Below are positions 26,461 through 38,846 of a stretch of DNA of 64,000 bases, in pieces. The notes under the pieces were generated by a model. That model saw only the letters and a program-made list of their open reading frames with translations, did no database searches and had not been told where the DNA came from. The position numbers and the translations under genes are program-made. Source of the DNA: Paralichthys olivaceus (lineage: Eukaryota; Chordata; Actinopteri; Pleuronectiformes; Paralichthyidae); the NCBI RefSeq assembly GCF_024713975.1, contig NC_091096.1, positions 15,596,458 to 15,660,457 of the forward strand. The letters are read 5' to 3'. Each line of letters opens with the position of its first letter. Position 1 is the stretch's first letter.

Positions 26461-27783
26461 AAAGTCAAGCGAAACTCGTCAGCTGGATCCTCTGCTACAT
26501 TATGATGTTTTCCCGAAATCTCTCGAGTGTGTATGACACAAGCTCCTGCTTTTAGAGTTTTATATGAAAACAGTGATGATCCTTCCATCTTCCTCCATAC
26601 GTCCTATTCCAAATCGCTGCCATCATGAGTGAAGTAAGAACTCGAGCAAAAACCTTTTGAAATCTCCTACTCAACCTAAACTGAGTGATTTAGTTTTTAT
26701 ATTTACAAGCATTATCAGTGGAGCCAAGTTCATCTCCTGAAACAAAAGGGTTATTTACTGTTATTGGCCGAACCAGTGTGAACCAGAGGCAATACAGTCA
26801 CACTTTGTTTCTTTTTCAGCTTCACTCTCTGAGTGAGACATGACACTAAAAGTCATTTATATTTCAGTCAAGGAAAGGTCAAGATTATGTCAAACGTGTT
26901 CAATAAGAAAAAAGTCACGAACTGACAATAATCAAATCAGACCCAGTGAGCTAAATTTAAACCATTAAATATGTCTATGTATAGGTTGTGAAACCTGTGA
27001 GTGTGTATATGCGGGCACATGTTTGTGTATTTGTGGTGCACGTTGAGTGACAGCTGGGGAATGTGCGGGGTATAAAAGAATCAGTAGAGCGACTCTTTAG
27101 CTCAGTTTTTCTGAACATTCGAGTGTAAGCTCATTAGAGCTATGTGTTATCTTATCTATTGTAGGCTATGATTATCATTGTATTCAAAATTCAAGAGTCA
27201 CTTTATTGTCACCACACACAAAACAAGTGCACAGTAGAGCAAAATTACAATTATCAGTGCTATGGTTTCCTGAATGGGTATAAAGGTTAAAGTAAAAAAA
27301 ACAACATTATCAATATAAGTAAAAAGAATGAATGGATAAATATTACATCAAATGAACTTAGATGAACATATTAATATGAAATATGTAACTCTAAACAACA
27401 GTGACAGATGAATATGATTAGGTACAGCACAACAGAACTGTACTTGATAGTTTTGAATCCTAGATATTAAAACTAAAATTAAATGAAATTATGGAGCATG
27501 AACAAATATTCATTCAAATAATAAAAGACCACACCATCTACATACTGTTATGTGTGAATGTGTTGAGTTACCATATCCCTGACTGCGAAAGGTTACTCAA
27601 ACAATGATAAACAATGAAAAATGTCACACTGTCTCCGAAGCATCAATCTTTTTAAGCAAATAGATTTGGTTTGACTTAAAAGTCTCGTCCTTCAGCCGTA
27701 CGTTCACAGACTGAGCTTTGCTTTACTTGACAGAACAAACACGGCCTTGATTAATGAACTCTGATCCAATTATCTAACATCAA
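26461..27783. other. Unassigned DNA with TATA-like motif and repeat fragment
   Basis: A 'gcggggtataaaagaatc' TATA-like motif occurs at about 27,064-27,081 with no recognisable coding exon downstream; it could belong to an old LTR. A dispersed fragment 'ttcaagagtcactttattgtcaccacacac' lies near 27,190-27,220. Confidence 0.4.
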
Positions 27784-27793
27784 CACACACAGA

Positions 27794-27843
<50 letters not shown>
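27784..27843. repeat. (CA)n microsatellite
   Basis: CA dinucleotide run with two early interruptions. Confidence 0.96.
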
Positions 27844-27847
<4 letters not shown>

Positions 27848-30772
27848 CACATATGAACTGAGGACTCGCGTTCATAAAACACGGACGTTGCTTTCCTCCC
27901 GGTGGAGGTACTTTCAGGGTAACATCAATAATCATTCAGTTTAATTTTTGTTTTACTGATGTCAGAAATAACCAATAAAAAGAAATACTGTCATAAAGTC
28001 ACAATGAGCAACTTCTTGTTTCCTTTTATAAAAAAGTGCAGAACAGACTCCTGTGTTTCTTGGCTGCTTTTACTAATGAGATGTTTTGATTGTCAATTTG
28101 TTTAATATGTTTTTTCTTCATTGATGCTGTGGATAACAGAGGTGTCTCTGCACAAGCTCTCTCCATAGCTGCCACATAGGAATGGTGTGTGTGCACTGAG
28201 GTGAATGTCAAGTTGGTCCACTTATAAAGCCAGCATCTCTCTCTCTCTCTTTCTCTCTCTCTCGTTCTCTTCACACACACAGACACACATGCCCTGTGTG
28301 CACATGCAAGAACACACAGAACCCAGTGTGTGATGGGAATGTTTATGTATTCTGATTTCAGGTTGTGCCCTGAAGACGCTCGTTCATCTCCCCCATATTA
28401 ACCCTATTAGCAGTCTCAGTGCCGGAGCACAATGATAAGGGCTTGCAGGATATTGCTGTTATTATTGCTGAGACTCTATTTTGAGACTCAATAACTCTCT
28501 CTCCCAAACACCAGAGGTAATGAGAAGAGTATTTATATGCGAGAGAGGGAGAGTGGCTGTGAATAAAAAGCCACCAAATCTTCATCAGGGTTCATGATGC
28601 ATGATACTTTCCTGTGATGAATATACAATTCAAAACACGATGACGTAGTTTTGTCTCACACTTCAATCTTTCATTTTTTATGATAACATCTTTGTCACTG
28701 AAAAAAAGATTTGAGATGGTAAAAACAACTTATCTTGCATTGTTTTAGTTATTGTCATTAATCATATTATTATATTAAATATCTGCCAAAGCTGAACTGA
28801 AACAAAACACAAATTACCATAAAGGTATGCACAACCACACTATTACATGTACACACTGACTGAAATCTAAGGCAGGGCTGACTTTATTTTGGAGGTATTG
28901 TCAAAATAAATCCATCATTATTTCAACAATGCCATCTGCACATATGACCACATACACGCACAGGCATGAGCACACATGCACACTAACACACACCAGCGTC
29001 AGCGCATCAACGTCAGACAATCAAAACAGTGCACAGTGCTAGGCAACCGAGCCATCCCAGTGCAGATGGCAGGGTCTGATCGTGTTTGTTTTACTCTAAT
29101 CTAATGCACTTAAGTCCCGTCTCCTACCCATGCCTTCTAAATGATGCTTGTGTTTGTGTGTGTGTTGCTGTTGCATAATGGCCCAAAATGGTCAGTGTCC
29201 ACTCAACCCTATGTTGACTCACTTCCCGTTTTCCCACAACTCACATACCAAATTATCCAATAAAATAATCAGACCTGGAGTCAAGCACGACCTCCTTTGA
29301 TTCAAAGCTGCCCCTCTCAACCTAAACCTGACCGCAGCAATTCACTCCCACCTCCAATATCCACCTGCAAGCAGATTATGTCACCTCCGGCCTCCAGTAC
29401 AACGGTGGTATGCTTTCTCACTCCTTACTTAGTATGGTTGAGCTGTGTGACCCTGATTGAGAAACTATGTAAAGATCAATCAGCCGTGCTTGTAAGCAGT
29501 GGCAGGACGACTACCTGAGAGCAGTGTCGCACATTTTTGTGTCACTTTAATTTAGTGTCTGTTGGAGGCCTCAGTTTGTGCTCATAGAACAAAGGTGACA
29601 ACTTGTATGATGTAACCTGGACTCACTAAGAATGTGACAGAGTGAAGAACATAGTTTGTCATCTTAAACACAACAACATAAGAAGATATTAAGCCTCTTC
29701 TTTACAAAACAAGAGTCAGTCCTGATTTATTGTATTTGTAGACCAAAAAGCAGTTCATCTGATCAATTTCAATAGTTAGGGACAAAGGACAATTCTGATG
29801 TCCGTGTGTTTGTCAAGCACCAAAGCATTGATGTGTCCATGAACCTTAAATTAAAAATGAATGAATTTCAAATCTTTAAACAAGGTTTTCGACATCTTTT
29901 TCTAAAAGCACTGGTAGAGTCCATGCCTCCACCCAGGCTAATGCCAGTTCTCCGGATTTCTCTCGAGATCTGCTCTGAAATTTAATGGTTTCTTTCTTGG
30001 GTCATGCCCTAAATTCCACAAATAGGTTTGGTAGTTTAACTTGCTGACAGACAAAAACCAACAGCAATGAAAGCATTGGGAGGAAGAGGTAATTATTTCA
30101 ACTTGACAAAATGGTAGTAGCCTTATATCTCTTTTATTCACTTGTCTTCTCATGGTTTGTGGAGATTTAAATACAGTGAGTCAGTCATGTTGAGACTTTT
30201 CCCCACATATCAGAGGCCCACACAGGCAACATGGTGTCCTGGCATGACACAAGGGACGTGTAGAGCTGTAGCTGCGGAGGTGGGTCAGTTGGCTTGGCTT
30301 AACTATAATCTAGTTTATTGCAACACACAGATCCACCCTGTTTCCAAACTGTTTGTTTACACCACCGTCCATTCTCCACCCTAATACACCAACCATGTAT
30401 TTTTGTCACTGGTGTGTGTTTGCATGCTGGGTGAGCTGTCCCAGTCGTCAGGCCACTTCAGTCCCTCTGCATTCCAGTTATCGTAATCACCGTGATGACT
30501 TCAGACACATTCACACACCCTCTCTCATCGATACCTGAGCTAGTTCTGCATCATGTGCTTTATACCATTTGACCACGTCAGTCAACTCCATGTGAAATAA
30601 AATACTTTAATATAGCCCAGTAGATTTTCATAGTGTAGTATTCAGTACATTAATAAACACATCAATACATAGGCCATTAACAAAACTTTGGATATAAACA
30701 GAATCCTTTTTATTTTCACAATTTCACAAATCAATTCTAATCAGTCTAACATTAGAATGACGATTAAAAGAT
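27844..30772. other. Unassigned DNA with (CT)n
   Basis: A CT-rich run lies at 28,235-28,264. The block at 28,380-28,560 is moderately complex sequence without an open frame and could be conserved non-coding DNA, but nothing in a single sequence proves that. No exon was recognised. Confidence 0.45.
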
Positions 30773-30945
30773 TCCCGGCTCCTTGGGTCCACGTGCCAAA
30801 GTTTCCTTGGGCAAGACACTGAACCCTAAATGACACCTGGCAGTGAGTGATAGAAAAAGTGCTCTGAGTAAATGTGTGTGACTGTGTATCACTTTGAGTG
30901 GTTGAAAAGAAAAAAACACTAAATACAGCCAATTTACTAAATGAC
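30773..30945 (+). mobile_element. 5'-truncated tRNA-SINE fragment
   Basis: 'ggctccttgggtccacgtgccaaagtttccttgggcaagacactgaaccc' and the tail 'atcactttgagtggttg..taaatacagccaattta' match the body and 3' tail of the fuller SINE at 50,050-50,286. The promoter half is missing. Confidence 0.7.
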
Positions 30946-31964
30946 TGTGTGAAAACAATTATACAATGTGAAATATGTGGCTTTAAGCAACTGTTTGCTA
31001 ACACGTTTACCATATCATTAAAAAGTGATGAAATGTCAGTGTCTCAACTCGTTCCTTGCTCCTGAATGGAAAAAAAAGACATTCTTGCAGATTTAAATCA
31101 GAAAACGACTGAGTCAGTAGTTTCACCAAACATTTAGTGCCAGCTCTCGGTGCTTTAACGATACAATGGCAGCTTTTCAGCAATACTTCAATACCTGGCT
31201 CTGCATGCACGTAAAAATACTTAAGCTATACAAAAAATATCCACATACTGTGTGATTTTTTGCAAAAGCTGTTCCTGTGTTTGTCTGTCTTAATGCAACG
31301 TCTCTCAGCAGAGGTAGTTCGTCAAGTCTGTCAGTCAGAAGCCTTCTCCGTTTCAGTGTGTTTAAAATGGCAGATCTATTTACTAAGCGTGTCTGGGGTC
31401 CTGGTTGCCTCGTCAGAGAGCTTGGTCTGTCTGTGGCAGCAGGCATGGCTGGAGGGGCTTTAGGCTCTCCATCCCCTGTGGTGAGGCTCAATCCCAGCAG
31501 GCTTAGCGAGACAGGCCCATAGGGTGGGAGAGCGGGCGGCTGCCACAAGGCTGGATGGGCTGGGGATAAATTGCTCTCAGAATAATGAAGGAACATGCAA
31601 ACAAACAGGCTCAGAGATATTCACGGTGCGGTGTTAAAATAAACACGGGCACAGATACTCACCACACCCGGTTTTAATGGATGAACTTGTATTTCGGAAC
31701 AGTATCGTACAATCCATGCATTTCTAGTTTGGGTTGAGCACTGAGCAAACATGTTATACTTGATATTCCCTTTTATTTACAAGAATTAGAGACTAGCTGA
31801 ATACAAGATTCCTTTCTATGCACTATATTTATTTTTTTATTTGACTAACTTTAATACATCAATTTATTATCTTATATATAACATGCTATTTATTTCTATT
31901 CTATTCACTTTTATTTTGCTGAATGTTTGAACTGCCTCGACTGTTAAGGTCATTGGTATCTTAG

Positions 31965-32465
31965 GAAGTTGTGTTGGGGACGTTTTGTCTCTTGCTATGG
32001 GGGCTTCTTGGTTTTAACTGACTGGTGGGTAGTTAATTAGGTAAAGCACCACAGAGGTTAGATCCCTGGGAGCCCCTGCTGGTTGGGGAGGCCTCTTGGA
32101 TGGGAGGTGGAACGTGGGTACACGTGGGTCCAGTTGCCTATGTGCTTCTAAGTCTTGAAGATTGGTAAGATTGTGTTTCCTCTTTGTGCTATATTAAGCC
32201 GTTGCTTTGTATGTGTTTGTGTGTGTGTTGTTTGTCAGGATGTCGCCTCTGGGGTTTAAGTCTTCTTCTTTTTATTGTGATTGGAGGTTCCTTTGTTTTT
32301 TTATTTAAGCGACACATCGGACTTCTGGGGGCGGGCTTTCGCTAAAGGTCTTGGAGAATCTATTTTTGCCGGGTCACTTTCGTAATAAAAGATTTTCAAA
32401 GTGTGTACTGGAGAATATGAGGGGGAACAGGTTGCTCTAATACCGTTATCACTTTGCAAACACAA
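31965..32465 (+). mobile_element. Possible solo LTR
   Basis: A roughly 500-bp block begins 'tgttggggacgttttg', contains 'gctatattaagcc' like a weak TATA, a G-rich middle, and 'cgtaataaaagattttc' like a polyadenylation signal, and ends near 'ctaata'. That order resembles a retroviral-type LTR without internal genes. No TG..CA ends with target-site duplication could be confirmed by eye. Confidence 0.3.
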
Positions 32466-34017
32466 ACAAGCAGTCCACACTAATTCACGTCTGTATCTGA
32501 GAGCAGCTCATGTTGAGGCCTGATCGCCCCGACATTGTGTGCTCAGCTGTGTGCGGCACCTATTGACGAGGACTGCAGCAGTCCACAGCGTGAGTGGCCC
32601 CGGGGCTGTGTATGGGGACCAGTGTGTCGAAAAGCACTATTGGTTTAGTTAACAAGGAATAAATGACGGCTGTTGTTTGTGCCTGCGCGTTTTTCACAGG
32701 AAACTGAGGCCATATTTAACCACCAGCTCTCTGCTCCCACAAGCTGTTACTCAACTTTGCTTATTCCGTGTGTGACTTCTGACCGACCTTTCCCTCCCCG
32801 TACTGATCCACACACTTATGTAACCTCAGTGTCATTCTGGACCTCATATTGACAGCTTAGTCCTGCACTGTCCCTCTCCAGCCAGCGCCAGCCTCTCCAC
32901 TCCGGGCTACAGGGAGTCATGACACAACATGACAGCCTGAGGAAAATGATTGATCCCATTACTGCGTGTGTACCGCATGTTTTGTGCTTCAGCATTAACA
33001 TAACTGTCAAGTTGGTAGCGACCAAATATAAGTTACATAACCTGTCATGTGTGTGGGTTCAAAACAGTCCTGTCAGCTGATGTTATGTGACCAGTGTTGA
33101 CTGCAAACCAGGAAAGGGGAGAACTGAAGCACACTTAGCCCAGACTGACAGAGTGCGCAACTCCTCGCTGACCTATTTCTTCTTATCTTGTCATGACAAG
33201 GTGAGATTACAATGATACTTGGCTGCCTGACGAGAACTAACAGAATAAACAAGACAAACTTCTTCTAAAGTACAGCTGAGCTGGCAAGTTTTTTTTTCCA
33301 GCAGATGCATTTTGAGCTTGTGTCAACAATTCCTACAACAGTATCTGTTTTAATTTGTGATGCTTTGAGTTGCATCATAAATTGTTCAAAAGTAGTAATT
33401 AGGTTGAAATTGTTCTCAGCAAACGTCATTCTTTGTGTTATTTTGGAAGAAACTTACTGTTTCTACTGAGGATACACTGAAACGTTCCATTTACCAAATG
33501 TAAACGTCTGTCCAAGGGTAACAAATACATCCTAGGGTTAAACACCACAGTTGAAAAAACAGATTTCCCACAAACATGCAGGACATAGTGGACTGCATAA
33601 AAGATTAAAGGTTGATTTAGTTAAACACGTAATTATACAAAACATCTGTCACATCCAGACTGTTGACATGGCAGGAAAGAGATGATGCAATGGAGGCCAT
33701 CTTTGAAACTAGCCACTAAACTGAAAACACATTGTGTCAGACCTCCCTGTGCGATGTGCCCTTGTTTACTGGCAGACATAAGAGCCCTTCATCCTGTGGT
33801 GTGCACAGTGTCCAGCCACAATGTGCAGTTTCTCCTTTAGTCTTCAGGCCACCATAACCTTTAACGCAACTCCACCCTGCCCTCTAGTGAACTCTCTTTG
33901 CTCTACACCTTCACTGCCATGCTAGAAAAATAATTAACACACAGCTCCATCTGCTGGACAATTTGTGAAGTGCAAAATTAATACAGCGTTCTTTTTTGAA
34001 AGTAATGATCATTTCAT
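32466..34017. other. Unassigned DNA downstream of WDR54
   Basis: No exon recognised. 'accctgccctctagtg' and 'ctccatctgctggac' near 33,875-33,960 look like pieces of dispersed repeats. Confidence 0.45.
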
Positions 34018-34023
34018 TTTATT
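34018..34023 (-). terminator. WDR54 polyadenylation signal (AATAAA)
   Basis: TTTATT on the plus strand reads AATAAA on the minus strand, about 245 bases after the WDR54 stop codon. It is the nearest canonical signal I see. Confidence 0.5.
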
Positions 34024-34267
34024 TGTTTTCAAAGCTACATTCACATACATGTAAACATTTGTACTTAAAATATTTATAGAAACTTTAACACTTTTTAACA
34101 TGATCTGTTTTATGCCATTGTCCTTCTAACCTTTTGTAGATCTAGCGACGTTGAGACAGGACCCCAAGAAACAACAGCTCTCCCAAAAGAGATTATTATA
34201 AATACATTCTTGCAGAGACGCAACCCAAATTCACAATCATCCACTTAACCTCGGTGAAGGCTACGTC

Positions 34268-37200
34268 CTACGTCTGTGTGTAGCGGATAATCTCACTCAG
34301 GTCATAGCCTGTCACTGCAAAAGCATAGCCATCGCTGTCGCAGAACTTGGCGCCACAGATTTGTGTATCTGTTACGCACTCATTGTGCAAATGGGTAACC
34401 TGAAAGGAAATTGGAAAAACACAAAGACAAGGTTTCATCGAGAGAAAGAGACAAAACATAACCTGGGGAAAAATCATAAAAGCCTTGATCCTACCTCCAC
34501 GTTGTTTGTCTCTGGGGTCATATTCAGGTGCCACACTCTGACAAGAGAGTCCTCAGCAGCAGACAGAAGCTGAGGCACATAGTATGGGCCATTTTAAAAA
34601 TGCATTAGTTTGAGATGTAACCACAAAATCACTTCACAAACTTAATCATTTAACGAATTTAACACTTTAAATGATAAATAGCAAAAAATGGCTGAAAAGA
34701 CATGAAAAATTAAATTTCTTTCTCATCCATTAGGTTTAAACAACTCACCAGTCCAGAATAAGGAGCGATGTCTAATGAGTTTATCCATCGAGCATGGGCG
34801 TTGACCTCAGCATGCAGAATCCCCGTCACTGCCTCATAGAGACGTATCTGGCCTGTGCCGTAACCTGCCACCACTGTACCTTTCCACAGCTTGACAGATG
34901 AGCAGCTCATGCTAAGAGCAGTGAGGAAGATGGAGGATCGTTGGCATCAGGGAACAGACGGAAAAGATAATGGACATTAGATTAGAGCCAGGAAGGCGAA
35001 ATGAGAAGGAAACAGGAGGCAGTGGAAAGGAAAACACATTAGAGCACCTAATGTATGTTGACAGATGGGAGAGGATCGGAGGGGGAACTATGAGGAGGAG
35101 TTTAAGGTTAGATGAGAGTTTCACATAGCTCACTGTTAGTTGGTTGACAATGCACAAATTGTTCTTCAACTTTATAGTGTGCACCAAAAATGACAAATAC
35201 TATGATGGAATTAACTTCTTACTCAAAGCCATGGATCTTGTTTAGCAGCTGAAATTCCTCCCCAGACTTCCATACACACAGGTTGCCCCCATCATCTGCA
35301 CTGACCAGATCAGCGATGCACTCCTGAGGAGAGGTCGACAGGGGACATTTATTTATGTAGTCTGCAAAGTCAGAGGTACCGTCTGTCAATAAAGGTTCAG
35401 ATAAAAAGGCTGTAGAGTGTACGGACTGACAAAGCACACACACACACACTGTACCTGGCTGCCAGAGCACTCAGAGGCCATGTCAGTGATCGACTCCTTG
35501 TGCTCCTCCAGCACCTCAGACAAGGTGATATTACTGCCTTTACTGGGAACGTCAAATACAAGAATTGATCCAGATGAAACGCCTATATAGAAAGAAAGAG
35601 ACAAGTAGGTTGGCAGAGTTTTGCCCTGTATTGTCAATACAAATGTTCAGTAACTGAAAAATATATTTCACTTCATACTTACCCACACATATATAATTCT
35701 CCCAAACTGCTGATATCCCTCGAGCAAACACAGCTTGAGCTGGGACACAAATAGATTCTGTGAGTGCAGTAGATTTGAAAACTCCAGATTCATACTTTTC
35801 TCTTGCACAGAAAACTAAACCTAAGTCTTCACTGCCATTTGTGATCCTGTAAATATAGATTTAATAATGTCATTTTTAATTTAATTTAAATAAGCAGGTC
35901 CACCCACTGATGTCTTTAATTGTGTTCGTGTCATAAAGATGGATCAAGCACAGCAACATATTTCCAGTAACAATAAAATATGTCACTATTATATCATGTT
36001 TCATGCAAATAATTGAGACAGGTCAATCACAGCTTATATGTTAGTTTACCTGTAGTTGTTTCTGGAGTATCCAGCGCGTGCCAGTACACCATGATGGAGC
36101 CATCAGATTCATACATCTAAAAGACACAGCTTAAATGTTCTCAATGACTCACCTCACACACACATACGTACATATAACTATAAGTACACAGCAAAAAGAG
36201 CCTGCTCCAAATGTGATAATAATCATTGACAGCAGAGAAAAACTCACCTGGATGCCTTTCTGGGAGGTCACCACCAGCAGCTCACGAGATGGCAGGGCAC
36301 AGAATGCAGCCTGTTACAAGAAAACACAAAATGTCTTTCCTTTTATGATACAGTCAATGATAAGATTCACCCTTTAATATTTGCCAACAACCTATTAGTT
36401 TATGTATTTCACAAATGTCCTTCACTGCATCTAAGGGTGTTTGCATCCACACTGTAGTTTGTATCCCTTTTATACACATTCCCCCCAATTTCAAGAAATT
36501 GTAGTGATCTAAATCATAACAATGACGGCGGACAATACATTTTTATGGCCAGTCTTCCCCTCTCAAAGCATCACCAAGGAAGATGTGCATCTGAAGATGT
36601 TTATGGGTCAAAAGCTTAAGCCACTAACTGAGTGAATTATTAGTACTGTAAGGCTAGTTTATTTAAATTTAAGTTTTCTGTCAGATACAAATGAACAGTG
36701 TGTAAATGGTGCTTCCATTCCTACCCTGTCTGTATTGTAATTTGAATGCATTCAGTGTAACTTCAATTTGTTGAATTTGAATGCAGACACTTGGATGACA
36801 CCTTTTTCTTCTGTTTAAAGAATCGGTCACATTTACTTCAATTGTATTGGATTTGGTTGTTTACCCCTGAAACTCCAAAAGTGGGTTATGGTCTCAAACA
36901 CTTCACCCCCTCCATCAGCACAGTGGTGAGTAGATAATGAGTGTCTTCTCATTTTGGGGTGAACTATCCCCTTAACATCAGACATGGCTGTTCCATTGTT
37001 TGTTTTGCAAACAGAGCCAACCAAACAAAAACGACCCACCGTCCAGATGCACAGCCTGCAGGTGCATTTCTAGAAACAAATCCTGCTCTCACTGTGTGAA
37101 TAGAGAGCAGGACACCTCCATGACACACTGCTGCAGTTGCACCCACCTGCATGATGAGCGACGTGCTGGTGGCGACATTGGGCTCCTTGGACTGCAGCTG

Positions 37201-37670
37201 GCGGTGCGAGTAGTTGAGTCCGTCCCAGGACGCGCTCACCATGTTGACCACGTTAGCGTGCACCACCGTGAAGTAGGTGAGGCGCCGCGGGGCGATGCGC
37301 AGGACGCCGAGGTTGTTGTACAGAGCCGAGGCGCTGTTTTTGATCGGGATGCTCTTCTCCTTGTGATACATCGAGACGGCGGGCGGTGATGTGTCAGCCT
37401 GAGAGGAGGGGAGAGCGTCACTCGCTGAATACTTCACGTTAGCAACAAGCTAACTTATCGAGAGCCAGCCACACAGCAGCGTTTTTAATAAAGAGAGAAT
37501 ACCGTTACTTGTCTGTGACACACGTGTACGTCCTCTTGCTTCCGGTTAGATAACTCACTCTTCCTCCATCCGGGCTGTTGTTTTTGATAATTTCATACAG
37601 AGCTAACGCAGACGAAGCACTTCTCTTCAGTGGTTAGCAACAGGATTACCTCCGCGTCCTCCGCAGCCAT
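34268..37670 (-). CDS. wdr54: WDR54, WD repeat-containing protein 54 (10 exons)
   Basis: Coding exons, in transcript order: 37670-37650, 37398-37147, 36310-36248, 36116-36050, 35739-35683, 35582-35455, 35323-35223, 34911-34749, 34569-34495, 34399-34268. All junctions are GT-AG and frames join without stops, giving 352 residues; from the Met at 37,371 it is 336, against about 334 in human. It matches WDR54 from 'YHKEKSIPIKNSASALYNNL' through 'MYESDGSIMVYWHALD', 'VSADDGGNLCVWKSGEEF' and 'GYGTGQIRLYEAVTG' to the C-terminal 'FAVTGYDLSEI'. These segments carry WD-type blades in the middle and C-terminal half. WDR54 is a poorly characterised scaffold; the human protein has been linked to EGF-receptor/ERK signalling. 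The 7-codon first exon (MAAEDAE) joins in frame, but translation may start at 37,371 instead. The gene is head-to-head with a C2orf81 homologue, a linkage also present on human 2p13. Confidence 0.95.
36785..36980. mobile_element. MITE-like fragment in WDR54 intron 2
   Basis: 'ctcattttggggtgaactatccccttaac' at the right side is the terminal sequence of a very common fish non-autonomous DNA element. The left part is less clear. It sits in the intron between WDR54 exons 2 and 3. Confidence 0.55.
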
Positions 37671-37981
37671 AGAGACAACGTACGTCCCGCTACGTCCTGC
37701 GTCACCACTGCGTGCTCCTGTTGCTGAGCAACCGCAGACTCTACGGAACAGAGGACACAAAGCAGAGTGGTGAGGTTTCAATATCTGAGTTCATAACCCT
37801 GTGATTATTTATATTAAACTAATGTCACATATACGCTCGAATTATTTGTGTGGCCATATGTTTAATGAAGATGTTTAATCAAAGCGTATCGTATGTTATT
37901 AAGCAGGATGAAACAAGTGGTATTATCTGTTAGTTTCAGTAGTAAGGTTTAAAACAACTTGTCATGTGATACTGATATAAT

Positions 37982-38275
37982 CTGGTTGGTTGGTTGTTTG
38001 TTTGTTTGTTTGGTTGGTTGGTTGGTTGTTTGGTTGGTTGGTTGGTTGGTTGGTTGTTTGGTTGGTTGGTTGGTTGGTTGGTTGGTTGGTTGTTTGGTTG
38101 GTTGGTTGGTTGGTTGGTTGGTTGGTTGGTTGGTTGGTTGGTTGTTTGTTTGGTTGGTTGGTTGGTTGGTTGTTTGGTTGGTTGGTTGGTTGGTTGTTTG
38201 TTTGGTTGGTTGGTTGGTTGGTTGTTTGTTTGTTTGTTTGTTTGGTTGGTTGGTTGGTTGGTTGGTTGGATGGTT
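37982..38275. repeat. (TTGG)n/(TTTG)n tetranucleotide repeat
   Basis: Nearly 300 bp of GGTT units with scattered GTTT units, lying between the divergent WDR54 and C2orf81-like genes. Because the unit is 4 bp, open frames run through it on both strands in several frames (Asn-Gln-Pro-Thr on one, Leu-Val-Gly-Trp on the other). These are not genes. Confidence 0.98.
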
Positions 38276-38474
38276 TGACCATCAATAATATCACATTCTT
38301 CATCATCACAAACCTTTGTTCTTCTATTACATGTATTTGTTTGTTGTATTATTATTATTGTAATAATAATCATTATTATAGCTGTTGTTCACAATCTCAA
38401 GCTTGTATGTCCATCTCTGAGACAAGGAGTGGGTGGAGAGTTTCCCCTGTCAGTGGATAGGGGAGGAGTTGGGA

Positions 38475-38500
38475 GAATATGAGGTTATATAAAGGCTGAG
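38475..38500 (+). promoter_or_regulatory. Possible TATA-type promoter of the C2orf81-like gene
   Basis: 'gaggttatataaaggctgag' lies about 350 bp upstream of the first coding exon. That exon begins after an acceptor (cag at 38,831-38,833), so an untranslated first exon must lie upstream. The TATA-like box is in a plausible place but no transcript evidence exists here. Confidence 0.3.
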
Positions 38501-38846
38501 TGGGTTTCAGGTCCGTTGACCTTTGTTTGAGTCCATGCTGACATAAATACCTACATTTGTTCAGCACTGAAACGATGATGCAGAAGCTTTAGGCTGATGA
38601 AGATTTAAAGACCTCTCCTTATTACTAAAAAAAATTATCCATCCATCTGTCCACAGGTTTATCAATCCTCCACCATTCTTCAGCCCACTCAATAGATGGT
38701 TTAATGGCTCTTGGATCCTTCATGCAATGATAACCAAATTCACACCACAAATCCAGTTTGAAATTACAGGACCTTTCATTAGTATTATTATTTGTTATTA
38801 TTAGTTATGTATTTTTTCCTTTTGTAATTTCAGCCTCTAAGCAAAG

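Noticed and set aside
27060..27130. TATA-like promoter at about 27,069
   Set aside because: No coding exon, conserved leader or poly(A) signal follows in a recognisable arrangement; kept only as a note.
35740..35850. An upstream extension of WDR54 exon 5 that reads as protein (..LGLVFCAREKYESG..)
   Set aside because: Joining it to exon 4 gives a stop in the required phase, and the human protein has no such insert; the acceptor at 35,740-35,742 keeps frame and conservation.
37936..38460. Several overlapping long frames encoding Asn-Gln-Pro-Thr or Leu-Val-Gly-Trp repeats on both strands
   Set aside because: They are translations of a 4-bp tandem repeat, open in many frames at once, with no gene context.
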